Notes under the pieces: model-generated
What the model was told of the DNA's origin: nothing
Databases searched by the model: none
The model's input: the letters and a program-made list of their open reading frames with translations, nothing else
Translations under genes and position numbers: made by a program
Source: Bog-473 sp963706555
GTDB lineage: Bacteria; Actinomycetota; Acidimicrobiia; Acidimicrobiales; RAAP-2
NCBI GenBank assembly: GCA_963706555.1
Contig: OY970164.1
Location: forward strand, 4,712,001-4,776,000
Length of the DNA stretch: 64,000 nt
Direction of reading: 5' to 3'
Part shown: positions 54,810 to 62,844 of the stretch, one piece after another
How the letters are laid out: every line of letters starts with the position of its first letter
How positions within the stretch are numbered: position 1 is the stretch's first letter

Positions 54810-56996
54810 TCAGGTGGTTGCGGCGGGGACCGGGCCAAGGGACACGGCAAGAGCCCCCATGAGAGGTTGACCCGTCACCTGGTCGTAGTCGCAGTCGTTG
54901 CGCAACAGCCGGTTGGTGTTGGCGCCGTCCGCAGTGGGGTCCTCCTTCTCGCCGGGATTTCCCCCAAACGAGTGGCTCATCGACACCAGCCCTCGGCGCA
55001 GATCGGGGTCTGCTTCGACCACGCCGACGATGGTGTCGTGCTCCGAATTGATCGCCACCACGTCGCCCGGCCGGTAGCCGAGCTCGGCCAGGTCCTCGGG
55101 ATTGACGAAGGCCGGGTTGTACGTACGCTTCCCGAGCATTCCCGGAACGGTACGCCCGTACGTGTTCATCACCCGGTTCTCCCGACGAGGGATGAGCAGC
55201 ATGGGTCGTTCGGCCGAGACCGCCACCGGGGTTCGGGCACACGCTCCCAACGCTGCCAGTGCACTCTCGTTGGCCACGTCCATCCGGGCCACATTCCCCG
55301 GCTCGGCGGCCTCGACCCTCAGCTCCAAGAGCTCGTCGAACACGTGGCCATGGGGGTAGCGCTTCACTTCTTCGAGCGACACCCGCGACCCTCGCGACAT
55401 CAGCTCGAGAAGATCGTCGGTCGTCGGTTCCTGCTCCATGTCGAGAGGCACCACATCAGTTGGCGCCTCGAGGTAGCCGCCGGGCACGCCGTAGAGGTTG
55501 ACGAGGTTGAGCGGAAGGGACAGCCGCCGCGCGATCCGGTAGTAGAGCTGCCAATCCTCGATGACGTCGGCGCCAGGCGGAGGGTCGACGACCGCAGGGG
55601 TGTACTTCGCATAGGGAAGGGCAAAGCCGTAGCCGAAGTGGAAGTACTTGATGGCCTCGGTGCCTTGGGTCGTGCCCGGCGTCTCGAGCGCCAACTTGGT
55701 GGCCACCACGTAGTCCGCCAGGCGCGCCGTCGGGGAATATTCGACGTCCGTCGTGACGAAGAGCTCGAGGTCCTCGAGAGCACGTCTCGCCAGGCGCTGG
55801 TCGGGCCATGCCGTCGCCGGGCTCCCGCCGATGTTGAACAGCGCACGGATCTGGCCCGGGCCCGGCAACAAGATCTCCTCGGCGAGTGCCCCCGTCGGCA
55901 GACCGGCAACGGAACGCTCGAGGCCGCGCACGCGCATCCGCCGGCCGGTGAGCGCCGGGTACGGAGGAAACGCCTGCGCCCTGGTTCGAGCAGGTGGCAA
56001 CAGCACGTTGGGCTTCTCGACCCGGTCCCCTTCGCGCGCCCAGAACCCCCGGACGCTCATCAGGCAAAGGAGGAGATAGGGCACGAGGGCTCCAGGGCTG
56101 GACATGGCCGCCCCTGTGCCGCTGCCTGCGCCTCCCCGCAAGGACGTGCCGAGCACACGAGCCGCTTCCATGAGCAGCTCCTCGGGGACGTCGGCCCTCG
56201 CAACAACCATTTCAGGAGTGAACGGAGCTACCGCCGTAGTGAGGTCGGCCACTCCACGCACGTGATCCGAGATGAACTCGTTGTCGACCCATCCCTCACG
56301 GATGATCAGGTGGAGAAGGCCGGCGATGAGCACCGCATCCTGCCCGGGCCTCGGTTGGAGGTGGATGTGTGCCCGGCGGGCGGTCTCGGTGCGCCTCGGG
56401 TCGATCACGATGACCTTGGTGCCGTTGGCGATCGCCCGGTTGAGCCGCTTTGCCGGGTTCTCCTCGAGATACTGCTTCGAGATGATCGGATTCGTCCCGA
56501 CGAACAGCCACACGTCGGAGGTGTCGAAGGGCGTTCTTCCGCCGAGCCACACTCCGTGGTAGGCGTCGGCCACCATCATGCCGGGCTGGTCGATCGTGGC
56601 CGCCGAGTACGCGTTGGTCGAACCCAGCGCCTGGAGCAGCGCGCCCGCCAAACGGCCGACCGTCGGATGCGGGACATTGGAAGAGCCGATATAGAGGGCG
56701 ACCGAGTCAGGCCCGTGTCGATCGACGATGTCAGCCAGGCGGTCGGCGATCTCGGCGACGGCCTCCTCGCTCCCGATAGGCTCGTGGGACCCGTCGGACC
56801 GTCGCCGCAAGCTTTGCAGCAATCGATCGGGGTGGGCGTGGATCGCAGGCAGGGCTCTGCCCTTCGGGCATGTATACCCTTCAAAAAGGGGCGAGGAGCG
56901 ATCGCCTCTCACATCTGTCACGACACCTTCGGTCACGGTGACGAGCACTGGGCAGTGTGCGGTGCAGATCCGGCACATGCTCTCTCTGACCGTCAC
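54810..56996 (-). CDS. molybdopterin-dependent oxidoreductase (DMSO reductase family)
   Basis: A 728-residue enzyme. The N-terminus carries a 4Fe-4S site, CRICTAHC then YTCPKG, as in formate dehydrogenase/BisC-like proteins. Later there are the LFVGTNPIISKQ and VIDPRRTETA cofactor-binding segments, ALFNIGGSPATAWPDQ, and the C-terminal molybdopterin domain (NRVMNTYGR, HSFGG and LRNDCDYDQVTGQP). No twin-arginine signal is present, so it is cytoplasmic. The usual SeCys/Cys/Ser ligand region is not obvious. It uses the MobA product, explaining the neighbourhood. Substrate is unknown. Confidence 0.92.
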   Translation of the reverse strand: MTVRESMCRICTAHCPVLVTVTEGVVTDVRGDRSSPLFEGYTCPKGRALPAIHAHPDRLLQSLRRRSDGSHEPIGSEEAVAEIADRLADIVDRHGPDSVALYIGSSNVPHPTVGRLAGALLQALGSTNAYSAATIDQPGMMVADAYHGVWLGGRTPFDTSDVWLFVGTNPIISKQYLEENPAKRLNRAIANGTKVIVIDPRRTETARRAHIHLQPRPGQDAVLIAGLLHLIIREGWVDNEFISDHVRGVADLTTAVAPFTPEMVVARADVPEELLMEAARVLGTSLRGGAGSGTGAAMSSPGALVPYLLLCLMSVRGFWAREGDRVEKPNVLLPPARTRAQAFPPYPALTGRRMRVRGLERSVAGLPTGALAEEILLPGPGQIRALFNIGGSPATAWPDQRLARRALEDLELFVTTDVEYSPTARLADYVVATKLALETPGTTQGTEAIKYFHFGYGFALPYAKYTPAVVDPPPGADVIEDWQLYYRIARRLSLPLNLVNLYGVPGGYLEAPTDVVPLDMEQEPTTDDLLELMSRGSRVSLEEVKRYPHGHVFDELLELRVEAAEPGNVARMDVANESALAALGACARTPVAVSAERPMLLIPRRENRVMNTYGRTVPGMLGKRTYNPAFVNPEDLAELGYRPGDVVAINSEHDTIVGVVEADPDLRRGLVSMSHSFGGNPGEKEDPTADGANTNRLLRNDCDYDQVTGQPLMGALAVSLGPVPAATT

Positions 56997-57119
56997 GGCG
57001 TCAAGCCTACCTGCGGCCGTTCGAAAATCTCGGAACGGGGAACGGCGGTTCGAAACCGACCACCGGATGAACCCTCGCGGTCGAGCGATCCGCCACGACG
57101 AATCGATCCGGTGCTGTGG

Positions 57120-57947
57120 CTATCGTGCGGTCCAGGTCGGGGCTCGCCGCTCGGCGAATGCCTGTGGACCCTCTTTGGCGTCGTTGGAGGCCATGACGTG
57201 CGCGACCTCGGCCTCGTTCAACCTCCACAGCGCATCTTCGGATTCGATCGCTCCGTCGGCGATCCCGCAGGCAACACGCTTGCTCGCCTGCACCGCCAGC
57301 GGAGCATTCTTGGCGATCCGATCGGCCAGTTCCAGAGCCGTCGGGAGAAGTTGCGACGGAGCCACGACCTTGTTCACCAACCCCCAGCGGAGGGCTTCGT
57401 CTGCGGAAAGTGGGTCGCCGGTGAAGATCATCTCCATGGCGATCTTGGGAGGGATCTGCCTCGGCAGGCGGAACGTCCCGCCTGCCCCCGCCATGATGCC
57501 CCGCGTGACTTCGGGCAATCCGAACGACGCCGTGTCGGAGGCGACGACCAGGTCGGAAGCGAGGGCGATTTCGGTCCCACCCCCCAGCGCGAAGCCGTTC
57601 ACCGCTGCGATCGTCGGTTTGCTGATCGGATGAGTGACGTACCCCGCGAACCCCCACGCCGCCCGGGTCGGGTCGTCGGCCCTCAGTTTCTCGCCTCGCG
57701 CCAGGGCCTTGAGATCGGCGCCGGCACAGAACGATCTGTCACCAGCACCTGTGATGATCACGGCACGAATATCCCTGTCGTGTTCTGCCTCTTCGAGCGC
57801 GTCGCCCAGGGCGATCGTGACGCCCAGGTTCACCGCGTTGCGGGACTCGGGCCGGTTGATCGTCACGATCAGCACGTGGGCGTTGCGCACAGTCAACACC
57901 GGCGCCGGGTCGGTCGGGTCGGGGGCGTCCGCGCTGGGTGTCCTCAT
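57120..57947 (-). CDS. enoyl-CoA hydratase/isomerase family protein (crotonase)
   Basis: A 275-residue crotonase with the CoA/oxyanion motif DRSFCAGADLKAL and the second loop AAVNGFALGGGTEIALASDLV. Both hydratase acids fit: the first Glu is in GGTEIALAS and the second region reads LPEVTRGIMAGAGGTFRLPR. It could hydrate enoyl-CoA in beta-oxidation. It begins with RTPSADAPDPTDPAPVLTV, a short disordered lead. Upstream is the zinc-ribbon membrane protein on the same strand; downstream is the molybdo-oxidoreductase with a 123-base gap. Confidence 0.92.
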   Translation of the reverse strand: MRTPSADAPDPTDPAPVLTVRNAHVLIVTINRPESRNAVNLGVTIALGDALEEAEHDRDIRAVIITGAGDRSFCAGADLKALARGEKLRADDPTRAAWGFAGYVTHPISKPTIAAVNGFALGGGTEIALASDLVVASDTASFGLPEVTRGIMAGAGGTFRLPRQIPPKIAMEMIFTGDPLSADEALRWGLVNKVVAPSQLLPTALELADRIAKNAPLAVQASKRVACGIADGAIESEDALWRLNEAEVAHVMASNDAKEGPQAFAERRAPTWTAR

Positions 57948-58064
57948 CGTTCTCCTTCGGGTGGGTCAGCTCGGAGGGCGGTCGGGGGCCCGGATGCCGG
58001 ACCCATTGAAAATGGCGCAGCGAAAGCACCGCATCGGGGACCACGGCATGACGACGCGTTGCGT

Positions 58065-58604
58065 TCAGCCCCGGCGTCGGGCCTGGATGAGGGGAACGCC
58101 CAAGGGCAGAAACGCCACGAGCGCAGCGATCAACGCGAGAAACGCGCCCCACGACCAACTCAGGCCCGCCGGCTTGAGCAGGAAGGCCAGGACCACGAGG
58201 ACCAGATTGCCTCCGGTCAGGAAGGCCAGGAGCTGGTCTTTGGACATACGGCCCGGAGCCGCGAGGTCACCGACGCCGAATGCGGTGATCAGGACATAGA
58301 GCACCAGGATGATCGCGTCCGTCACCGCGATGAACAGCCAACCGTGGACACTGAGGCCGTCAGCGGAGACGGGCCCGATGCTGTACCACGGCAGCCAGAA
58401 CGACACGAGGAGGATGAAGGTCGCGGCGCCGATCACCCAATCCCTCGCACTCACGGCGTGCAAGCGGTCATGCGACTTCTTGACGCGCTTGGGGGTCGGT
58501 CGTACCAACACGGGCGGCCTGATAGCGGCGCCACATTTGGGGCAGAGAGCAGTCCCCGGGGACACCTCGATCAGGCAGCGGGAGCACGCAGGCAAATCGG
58601 TCAT
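58065..58604 (-). CDS. zinc-ribbon membrane protein
   Basis: A 179-residue protein with an N-terminal zinc ribbon (CSRCLIEV and CPKCGAAI, two CxxC pairs) followed by a basic linker (RPTPKRVKKSHDR) and about four helices (DWVIGAATFILLVSFWLPWYS; LFIAVTDAIILVLYVLITAFG; LLAFLTGGNLVLVVLAFLL; AFLALIAALVAFLPLGVPL). The layout matches a broad actinobacterial group of ribbon-plus-membrane proteins of unknown role. The ATG at 58604 follows AAGGAG; the frame is open 24 codons further. Confidence 0.82.
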   Translation of the reverse strand: MTDLPACSRCLIEVSPGTALCPKCGAAIRPPVLVRPTPKRVKKSHDRLHAVSARDWVIGAATFILLVSFWLPWYSIGPVSADGLSVHGWLFIAVTDAIILVLYVLITAFGVGDLAAPGRMSKDQLLAFLTGGNLVLVVLAFLLKPAGLSWSWGAFLALIAALVAFLPLGVPLIQARRRG

Positions 58605-58872
58605 CTCCTTCTTGCCGCAACGGACGCTTCGTCCCAGGCTACAAGCCGATGGCCTGCACCCTTGAAGCGTGGCCATGCCGGTTCTGCTTCTCGTCGACCG
58701 GTCACGGTTCGTGAAGCCCGGTCGCCAAGCTGACTGACCCCTTCACCAGGGATTGAGCACCGAGAAGAGGGCCACCGCGCCGGCCCACCTCGGTCGCGAG
58801 AGCAGCGCGCCTGCCACGACAGCCGGTCAGAGCAGCCGTAGTGTCACGTGCGAGAGAAATGGTTTCCACATC

Positions 58873-60489
58873 ATGATCGCACTTTCACGCCGGGCATCGC
58901 GAAGAACTGCGGTCATGGCTCTGACCGTGACGTGCCTTGCCGGGATGGGCACGACTCTCGGCACGGTCACCTCTTCGGCAGCTGTCCCGTCGACATCGTG
59001 GACCGTGTACCACGGCGATCCGGCCGGCAGCGGCGTTGCCTCATCAGTCTCCGCCGTCGACACGACGGCTCCCGCGTGGACGTCCCCCGCGCTCGACGGG
59101 AAGCTCTACGGGGAACCCCTCGTCGCTTCGGGGCGCGTCTACGTGGCGACGGAGAACGACACTCTGTACGCACTCTCGTCCTCGACCGGGTCAGTGATCT
59201 GGTCGACCCACCTCGGCACTCCTGTTCCTTCTGGTGACTTGCCGTGCGGGGACATCACGCCGACCGTTGGCATCACCGGGACGCCGGTCATCGATGAGAG
59301 TCGGTCGGAGATCTTCGTCGTCGCCGATGAATTGGTGAACGGGAGCGCAGCACACATGTTGATCGGGGTGAGCACCGCGTCGGGCAAGACCGAAATGACA
59401 CAGGACGTGGACCCGAACGGTGCCGACCCTGCGGCACTCCTGCAACGGACCGGGCTCACCCTTGATGCCGGCAACGTCGTGTTCGCCATGGGCGGCAACT
59501 ACGGCGACTGTGCCTCCTACCGCGGTCGGGTCGTCGCTGTCGCCGAGACGGGGGGGACACCGAATTTCTTCACCGTTGATGCCGCCCAGGGTGAGAGCCA
59601 AGGCGCCATCTGGATGGGAGGTGCCGCTCCCTCCGTTGACGCCAACGGCCACATCTGGGTCGGAGTCGGCAACGGCTCGGTCCGTTCGTCCGGCCAGCCC
59701 TACGACGACAGCGGCTCCGCTCTCGAGTTGTCGTCCTCACTTGCGCTGTTGCAGTACTTCGCTCCAACGGACTGGCCCAAGAACAATGCCGACGACCTGG
59801 ACATGTCCATCGCACCTGCCTTGCTGTCCGACGGACAGGTTGTCTTAGCTGGTAAGTCACGCATCGTCTATCTCCTCAACGGTGCGGATCTGGGCGGAAT
59901 CGGTGGTCAGCAAGCTGCGCTCCCCTCGGGATGCGCGAGTGACATCGACGGAGGAACGGCCGTGGTGGGCGCCACGGTCTACCTTCCCTGCCTGGCCGGC
60001 ATTATCGCAGTTGCGGTCACTCAGTCCCCGGCTGCAGCGCGCATCGAGTGGAGCGGACGTGCCGGGGGTGGGCCACCGATTGTGGCGGGGGGTTTGATCT
60101 GGACCATCAGTCAGGCGGGCACGTTGTACGGTCTCGACCCGGCCACCGGGAAGGTGCAGCAACAGGGCACGATCGGCGTCCCGGCGAATCACTTCCCGAC
60201 TCCGAGTGTCGGCGACGGCTTCTTGCTTGCCGCCAACGCCGATCATGTCGTCGCCTTCAAGACATCGGCGACCGCTGCTTCAGACCCAACGTCGACGACG
60301 ACGTCGTCGAGTTCTCCCGCCCCGAGTACTACGACGCCGAGCGATTCGAACCAACACTCAGCGAGTGCCACTCACGCCGATACCGGCATGTCGGCGGGTG
60401 CCATCGGGGCCATTGTTGCCGGTGTGGTCCTCTTTGTGGCCTTGGGTGCGTGGCTTGTATGGCGCAGGCGCGCACGCCGCTCACCCTGA
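58873..60489 (+). CDS. secreted PQQ-like beta-propeller protein with C-terminal membrane anchor
   Basis: A 538-residue surface protein. A signal peptide covers about residues 1-38 (MALTVTCLAGMGTTLGTV; cleavage near SSAA). The body has propeller-blade repeats of the PQQ-binding type: GRVYVATENDTLYALSSSTG, GLIWTISQAGTLYGLDPATG and others, with Cys pairs that could form disulfides. A Ser/Thr-rich linker (DPTSTTTSSSSPAPSTTTPS) leads to a membrane helix (GAIGAIVAGVVLFVALGAW) and a basic tail (RRRARRSP), giving a cell-surface anchor. The catalytic residues of quinoprotein dehydrogenases are not evident, so it is more likely a binding or scaffold protein. Confidence 0.88.
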   Translation: MIALSRRASRRTAVMALTVTCLAGMGTTLGTVTSSAAVPSTSWTVYHGDPAGSGVASSVSAVDTTAPAWTSPALDGKLYGEPLVASGRVYVATENDTLYALSSSTGSVIWSTHLGTPVPSGDLPCGDITPTVGITGTPVIDESRSEIFVVADELVNGSAAHMLIGVSTASGKTEMTQDVDPNGADPAALLQRTGLTLDAGNVVFAMGGNYGDCASYRGRVVAVAETGGTPNFFTVDAAQGESQGAIWMGGAAPSVDANGHIWVGVGNGSVRSSGQPYDDSGSALELSSSLALLQYFAPTDWPKNNADDLDMSIAPALLSDGQVVLAGKSRIVYLLNGADLGGIGGQQAALPSGCASDIDGGTAVVGATVYLPCLAGIIAVAVTQSPAAARIEWSGRAGGGPPIVAGGLIWTISQAGTLYGLDPATGKVQQQGTIGVPANHFPTPSVGDGFLLAANADHVVAFKTSATAASDPTSTTTSSSSPAPSTTTPSDSNQHSASATHADTGMSAGAIGAIVAGVVLFVALGAWLVWRRRARRSP

Positions 60490-60506
60490 ATGTCTCTTCG
60501 GGCGAT

Positions 60507-61478
60507 TCACTCCCCCGGGTACACGACGCCCACCTGTCCCCGTATGGCGTCGAGGGTCGTCGCGAGATCCAGCGTCTCGTCCAACGGCATGGTCGGGCTC
60601 TCGAGCAATCCTTGGGAGAGGCAGCGGTTGACCTCGTCGATCTCGAAGCGGAGACCGTTGCCCTCGTACGATCCGTCGATTCGCTCAGCTCCGGCGCTGG
60701 TCGTCACCGTCAAGAAGTTCGGACAGTGCATGAGCAGCGGAAGATCGATCCATCCGTCCGTGCCCGAGATGCGAGCGGTGCACGACATCCCCACGCGTAT
60801 GGCTGCCTTGACGATGCCCATTCTCGAGCCCGGGTAGCGCAGGATCGCCGCGACGACTTCATCGACCCCGGTCTCGCCGACGACGCCGTCGGCGGTGACA
60901 TGCTCGGGCGAACCCAAGACCAGCGAGCACAGTTGGATCGGGTAGATGCCGAGGTCGAGCAGCGCTCCGCCACCGAGGGCGAGGTCGAAGAGCCGATGGT
61001 CCGGTTCAAACGGCCGTCGGAACCCGAAGTCGCCCTCTACGAGGAGAGGTTCTCCGATGCGGCCCTCGGCGATGACGTCGACCAATGTGCGGTACGTCGG
61101 GAGGCATCTGCTCCAGATCGCCTCCATCAGGAACAGGCCTCGCATGCGTGCCTCGGCGATCATCCGGGTCGCCTGGCGCGCATTGAGGGCGAAGGGCTTC
61201 TCGCAGAGGACGTGCTTTCCCGCACGAAGGAGGTTCAGGGTGTGAGGTTCGTGCGACGACTGGGGCGTCGCCACGTAGACGACGTCCACAGCGGGATCGG
61301 CGGCAAGCGAGTCGTAGTCGCCGTACCGCGTCGGGATCGCGAATCTGACTCCGAAGGCCTCCGCCCGCTCGGCCGAACGTGAGGCAACCGCCACGATCGT
61401 CGCACCGTCGACCTGCCGCATGGCATCGGCGAATCCGGTTGCGATCGCTCCGGGACCGACCACGCCCCAGCGGATCAC
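60507..61478 (-). CDS. Gfo/Idh/MocA-family oxidoreductase
   Basis: A 323-residue NAD(P)-dependent dehydrogenase: WGVVGPGAIATGFADAM is the Rossmann motif, HVLCEKPFALN holds the conserved EKP, and GGGALLDLGIYPIQL lies in the active-site domain. FLMEAIWSRCLPTYR is typical of the dihydrodiol-dehydrogenase-like branch that oxidizes sugars and diols. The GTG at 61478 is preferred because homology starts there; the frame is open to 61541 without similarity. It is divergent from xylA, so it might serve sugar oxidation too. Confidence 0.9.
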   Translation of the reverse strand: MIRWGVVGPGAIATGFADAMRQVDGATIVAVASRSAERAEAFGVRFAIPTRYGDYDSLAADPAVDVVYVATPQSSHEPHTLNLLRAGKHVLCEKPFALNARQATRMIAEARMRGLFLMEAIWSRCLPTYRTLVDVIAEGRIGEPLLVEGDFGFRRPFEPDHRLFDLALGGGALLDLGIYPIQLCSLVLGSPEHVTADGVVGETGVDEVVAAILRYPGSRMGIVKAAIRVGMSCTARISGTDGWIDLPLLMHCPNFLTVTTSAGAERIDGSYEGNGLRFEIDEVNRCLSQGLLESPTMPLDETLDLATTLDAIRGQVGVVYPGE

Positions 61479-61593
61479 GCGTGACCCGACCCGAAGGCGC
61501 CAACCTGGCGCCGATCGTGCCCAGCGCGACTGCACCCCCAACGCACCATGAGTGACGTACCCCCTTGCTCATGTGGCCCGTGATCGCTCTCTC

Positions 61594-61607
61594 TGATAAC
61601 GCTATCA
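61594..61607. promoter_or_regulatory. LacI-type operator upstream of xylA
   Basis: TGATAACGCTATCA is an imperfect palindrome with arms TGATA and TATCA, the usual shape of LacI/ROK sugar-repressor sites. It lies 80 bases before the xylA start, between the divergent Gfo/Idh gene and the xyl operon. The repressor gene itself is outside the window. Confidence 0.65.
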
Positions 61608-61686
61608 TTGGTACACGTCCGACATCGCCCCCTCCCGCATGGGTGGAATGAATGCGCTGCCCGGGCCTTCCGCGACAGGAGGAACA

Positions 61687-62844
61687 ATGGCCGATCTCTT
61701 CATTCCCCGCCCCGAGCACCAATTCACCTTCGGACTCTGGACGGTGGGGAACCCGGGGCGCGACCCCTTCGGGGAATCGGTGCGACCTCCCCTCGACCCA
61801 GTGGACGCCGTGAACAGGCTGGCCGACCTGGGCGCCTACGGCGTGAGCTTCCACGACAACGACCTGGTTCCCGCTGACGCCTCGGCGTCGGACCGCCAGG
61901 ACATCGTCAAGAGGTTCCGGCGGGCGCTCGACGCCACCGGCATGCACGTCCCGATGGTGACGACGAACCTGTTCTGGCGTCCCATCTTCAAGGAGGGTGC
62001 GTTCACGGCCAATGACCGCCGCATTCGCCAGTTTGCGGTGAAGAAGGCCTGCGAGGCCACCGAGTTGGGAGCCGAGTTCGGGGCCAACGTCTTCGTGCTG
62101 TGGGGAGGCCGGGAGGGCATGGAAGCGGAGGCGGCCAAGGACGTCAGGTTGGCGCTCGACCGCTACAAAGAGGCGATCGACCTCGTGTGCGAGCACATCC
62201 GAAGCCGCGGGCTCAACCTCCGGATCGCACTTGAACCGAAGCCGAACGAGCCGCGAGGGGACATCCTGCTTCCCACCGTCGGGCACGCCCTCGCCTTCAT
62301 CGGCTCCCTGGAGCACCCCGACATGGTCGGGCTCAACCCCGAATTCGCCCACGAGACCATGAGTGGCCTGTCCTTCTCCCAGGCGGTCGCACAGACCCTG
62401 TGGCACGACAAGCTCTTCCACATCGACCTCAACGCGCAACGAATCGGAAAGTTCGACCAGGACTTCCGCTTCGGTTCGGAAGGGATCCGCGACGCCTTCT
62501 ATGTGGTCAAGCTGCTCGAAGACGCACGGTGGGAGGGCATGCGCCACTTCGATGCCCATCCGTACCGGACCGAGGACAGTGACGGTGTCTGGGACTTCGC
62601 CCGCGGCTGTATGCGCACCTACCTGATCCTGGCCGACAAGGCGCGCCGATTCCACGAGGACTCGGAGATCCAGGACGCCCTGCGGGCCTCGAAGGCGAGC
62701 GAGTTGGCCGAACCCACCTCCGGCGAGAACGGCCTCCCAGGCATTCTCTCCGCTGACTACGACGAAGATGCCCTCGCCGCGCAGGGGTACGGCAACGAGC
62801 GCCTGGATCAGCTGGTGACGGAGTTGCTCCTCGGGGTGCGTTAG
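61687..62844 (+). CDS. xylA: xylose isomerase, group I
   Basis: A 385-residue enzyme of the short (Streptomyces/Actinoplanes) class; converts D-xylose to D-xylulose. Key residues are visible: His in SFHDND (near 56), EPKPNEPRGD with the metal-binding Glu and Lys, NPEFAHE, HIDLNAQ, DQDF and the late Asp in FDAHPYRTED. The length is normal. AGGAGGAACA precedes the ATG, which I prefer over an open frame beginning 16 codons earlier. It is co-transcribed with xylB, whose GTG overlaps its stop by one base (TAGTG). Confidence 0.97.
   Translation: MADLFIPRPEHQFTFGLWTVGNPGRDPFGESVRPPLDPVDAVNRLADLGAYGVSFHDNDLVPADASASDRQDIVKRFRRALDATGMHVPMVTTNLFWRPIFKEGAFTANDRRIRQFAVKKACEATELGAEFGANVFVLWGGREGMEAEAAKDVRLALDRYKEAIDLVCEHIRSRGLNLRIALEPKPNEPRGDILLPTVGHALAFIGSLEHPDMVGLNPEFAHETMSGLSFSQAVAQTLWHDKLFHIDLNAQRIGKFDQDFRFGSEGIRDAFYVVKLLEDARWEGMRHFDAHPYRTEDSDGVWDFARGCMRTYLILADKARRFHEDSEIQDALRASKASELAEPTSGENGLPGILSADYDEDALAAQGYGNERLDQLVTELLLGVR

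Noticed and set aside
54867..58733. A 1288-codon plus-strand open frame
   Set aside because: It lies antisense to the molybdo-oxidoreductase, crotonase and zinc-ribbon genes, all of which have clear motifs; the frame is a by-product of high GC.
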